A stretch of 6,720 nucleotides of DNA from Candidatus Sulfopaludibacter sp. SbA3 (GTDB taxonomy: Bacteria > Acidobacteriota > Vicinamibacteria > Vicinamibacterales > UBA2999), in the NCBI GenBank assembly GCA_945866285.1, contig CAMBHC010000147.1, positions 1 to 6,720 on the forward strand, given 5' to 3'. The position numbers were made by a program, and so were the translations under genes. The notes under the pieces were generated by a model, which was given only the letters and a program-made list of their open reading frames with translations, ran no database searches and had not been told where the DNA came from. Within the stretch, counting starts at the first letter, position 1. The number at the start of each line of letters is the position of its first letter. Shown here one piece after another: positions 6,015-6,720 of this stretch.

Positions 6015-6720
6015 TCAGTGGATCAGGTCGAGGTATTTGAGCGCGCCGCCGGTGTTAAAGAGCACCACGGTTTCGTGTGGCTTGATCCGGCCGGCGGCCA
6101 CCAGCGTACGAATGGCCGACAGGGCGGCGCCGCCTTCCGGCGCCGCGGAGACACCCTCGATGTGGCCGATGGCCTTCATGTCCTGGATCATCTGTGCGTC
6201 AGACACCGCCACCGCGGCGCCGCCGCTCTCGCGCAGGGTTCTCAAGATCAGGAAGTCGGCAATCGCGCGCGGCACGCGCAAGCCGTCGGCGACGGTGTGC
6301 GCGCCCTCCCACGTGCCGGCGGTTTCGGCGCCATTGTCGAAGGCGCGAATAATCGGCGCGCAGCCCTCGGTCTGCACCGACACCATCTTCGGGCGCTGCC
6401 CGGCGGCGAGCCAGCCAATGGCTTCCATCTCGGCGAAGGCCTTCCACATGCCGACGAGCCCCGTGCCGCCGCCAGTGGGATAGATGATCCAGTCGGGCAG
6501 GGTCCAGTTGAGCTGTTCGGCTAGCTCGTAGCCCATCGTCTTTTTGCCCTCGGCGCGGCCAGGCTCGCGGAAGGTCGAGAGCTCGTACCACCCGCGCGGC
6601 TTGGCGGCCTCGGTGGCCACGCGCCCGGCATCGGTGATCAACCCGTCGACCAGCGTGACGTTGGCGCCATACAGGCGGCACTCGTCGATGAACGGTTGCT
6701 TGGCGTCCTTCGGGATGAAG
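6015..6720 (-). CDS. thrC: Threonine synthase-like PLP enzyme (fold type II), N-terminal part outside the window
   Basis: The frame stays open to the window edge, so the Met at 6641 is internal. The visible 234 residues are the C-terminal part of the protein, starting FIPKDAKQPFIDECRLYGA. The family signature is the glycine-rich PLP-phosphate loop IIYPTGGGTGLVGMWKAF (decoded from about 6446-6499), followed by MVSVQTEGCAPI, HTVADGLRVPRAI and the C-terminal FNTGGALKYLDLIH. This pattern fits threonine synthase, which converts O-phosphohomoserine to threonine using pyridoxal phosphate in the cytoplasm. The PLP-binding lysine and substrate-binding N-terminal half are not visible, so a related threonine dehydratase-like enzyme is not excluded. 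Many relatives end in NTGSGLK; here it is NTGGALK. The gene converges on pfkA with a hairpin between them. Its promoter and operon partners lie beyond 6720. Confidence 0.78.
   Translation of the reverse strand, partial: FIPKDAKQPFIDECRLYGANVTLVDGLITDAGRVATEAAKPRGWYELSTFREPGRAEGKKTMGYELAEQLNWTLPDWIIYPTGGGTGLVGMWKAFAEMEAIGWLAAGQRPKMVSVQTEGCAPIIRAFDNGAETAGTWEGAHTVADGLRVPRAIADFLILRTLRESGGAAVAVSDAQMIQDMKAIGHIEGVSAAPEGGAALSAIRTLVAAGRIKPHETVVLFNTGGALKYLDLIH

Noticed and set aside
6123..6134. Perfect 12-bp palindrome GGCGGCGCCGCC, with similar GGCGCCG nearby
   Set aside because: It is low-complexity GC coding sequence (Glu-Gly-Gly-Ala-Ala codons); chance palindromes are expected.
6018..6524. + strand open frames (168 and 167 codons) opposite the threonine synthase-like gene
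   Set aside because: The - strand frame carries the clear PLP-enzyme motifs; the + strand frames have none.
1..6720. A new defence, toxin-antitoxin, CRISPR or retron-like system
   Set aside because: Every sizeable open region is accounted for by housekeeping or envelope genes. No spaced direct repeats, reverse transcriptase, nuclease or small paired ORFs were seen.

Overview
The window reads as ordinary chromosomal DNA of a high-GC, Gram-negative bacterium. The evidence is two peptidoglycan precursor genes, a periplasmic LolA-type lipoprotein carrier and an outer-membrane secretin. The style of the secretin (lipobox, TPR repeats, then secretin core), the divergent MurA/MurB pair and the actinobacterial-like phosphofructokinase would fit Acidobacteriota. 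That placement is an impression from the proteins, not a computed one. No mobile element, CRISPR array or defence system is visible.

Layout: on the + strand, murB (5' end outside the window, 1-882) is followed 15 bp later by murA (898-2151). Together they make UDP-N-acetylmuramate, the first committed steps of peptidoglycan synthesis. They converge with 1 bp to spare on a - strand pair: a lolA homologue (3990-4658), then a lipoprotein secretin gene (2153-4009) whose start overlaps the end of lolA by 20 bp. A divergent intergenic region of about 114 bp follows. It probably carries the promoter of tRNA-Ala(CGC) (4773-4848). A 6-phosphofructokinase gene (about 4883-5965) begins only 34 bp after the tRNA CCA end. 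It converges on a partial - strand gene resembling threonine synthase (6015 to beyond 6720). The 49-bp gap between these two holds a perfect 13-bp hairpin, probably a shared terminator.

The most interesting points are subtle. Three active-site positions in the MurA/MurB pair depart from the textbook enzymes: Asp replaces the fosfomycin-target Cys in MurA, Cys replaces the proton-donor Ser in MurB, and Asp replaces the usual Arg in MurB. A lipoprotein carrier gene overlaps the gene of a predicted lipoprotein secretin, so carrier and possible client sit in one operon. A perfect 12-bp inverted repeat lies inside the lolA coding region shortly before the secretin start. The tRNA and pfkA are probably co-transcribed, and pfkA combines the ATP-type Gly with the PPi-type Lys.
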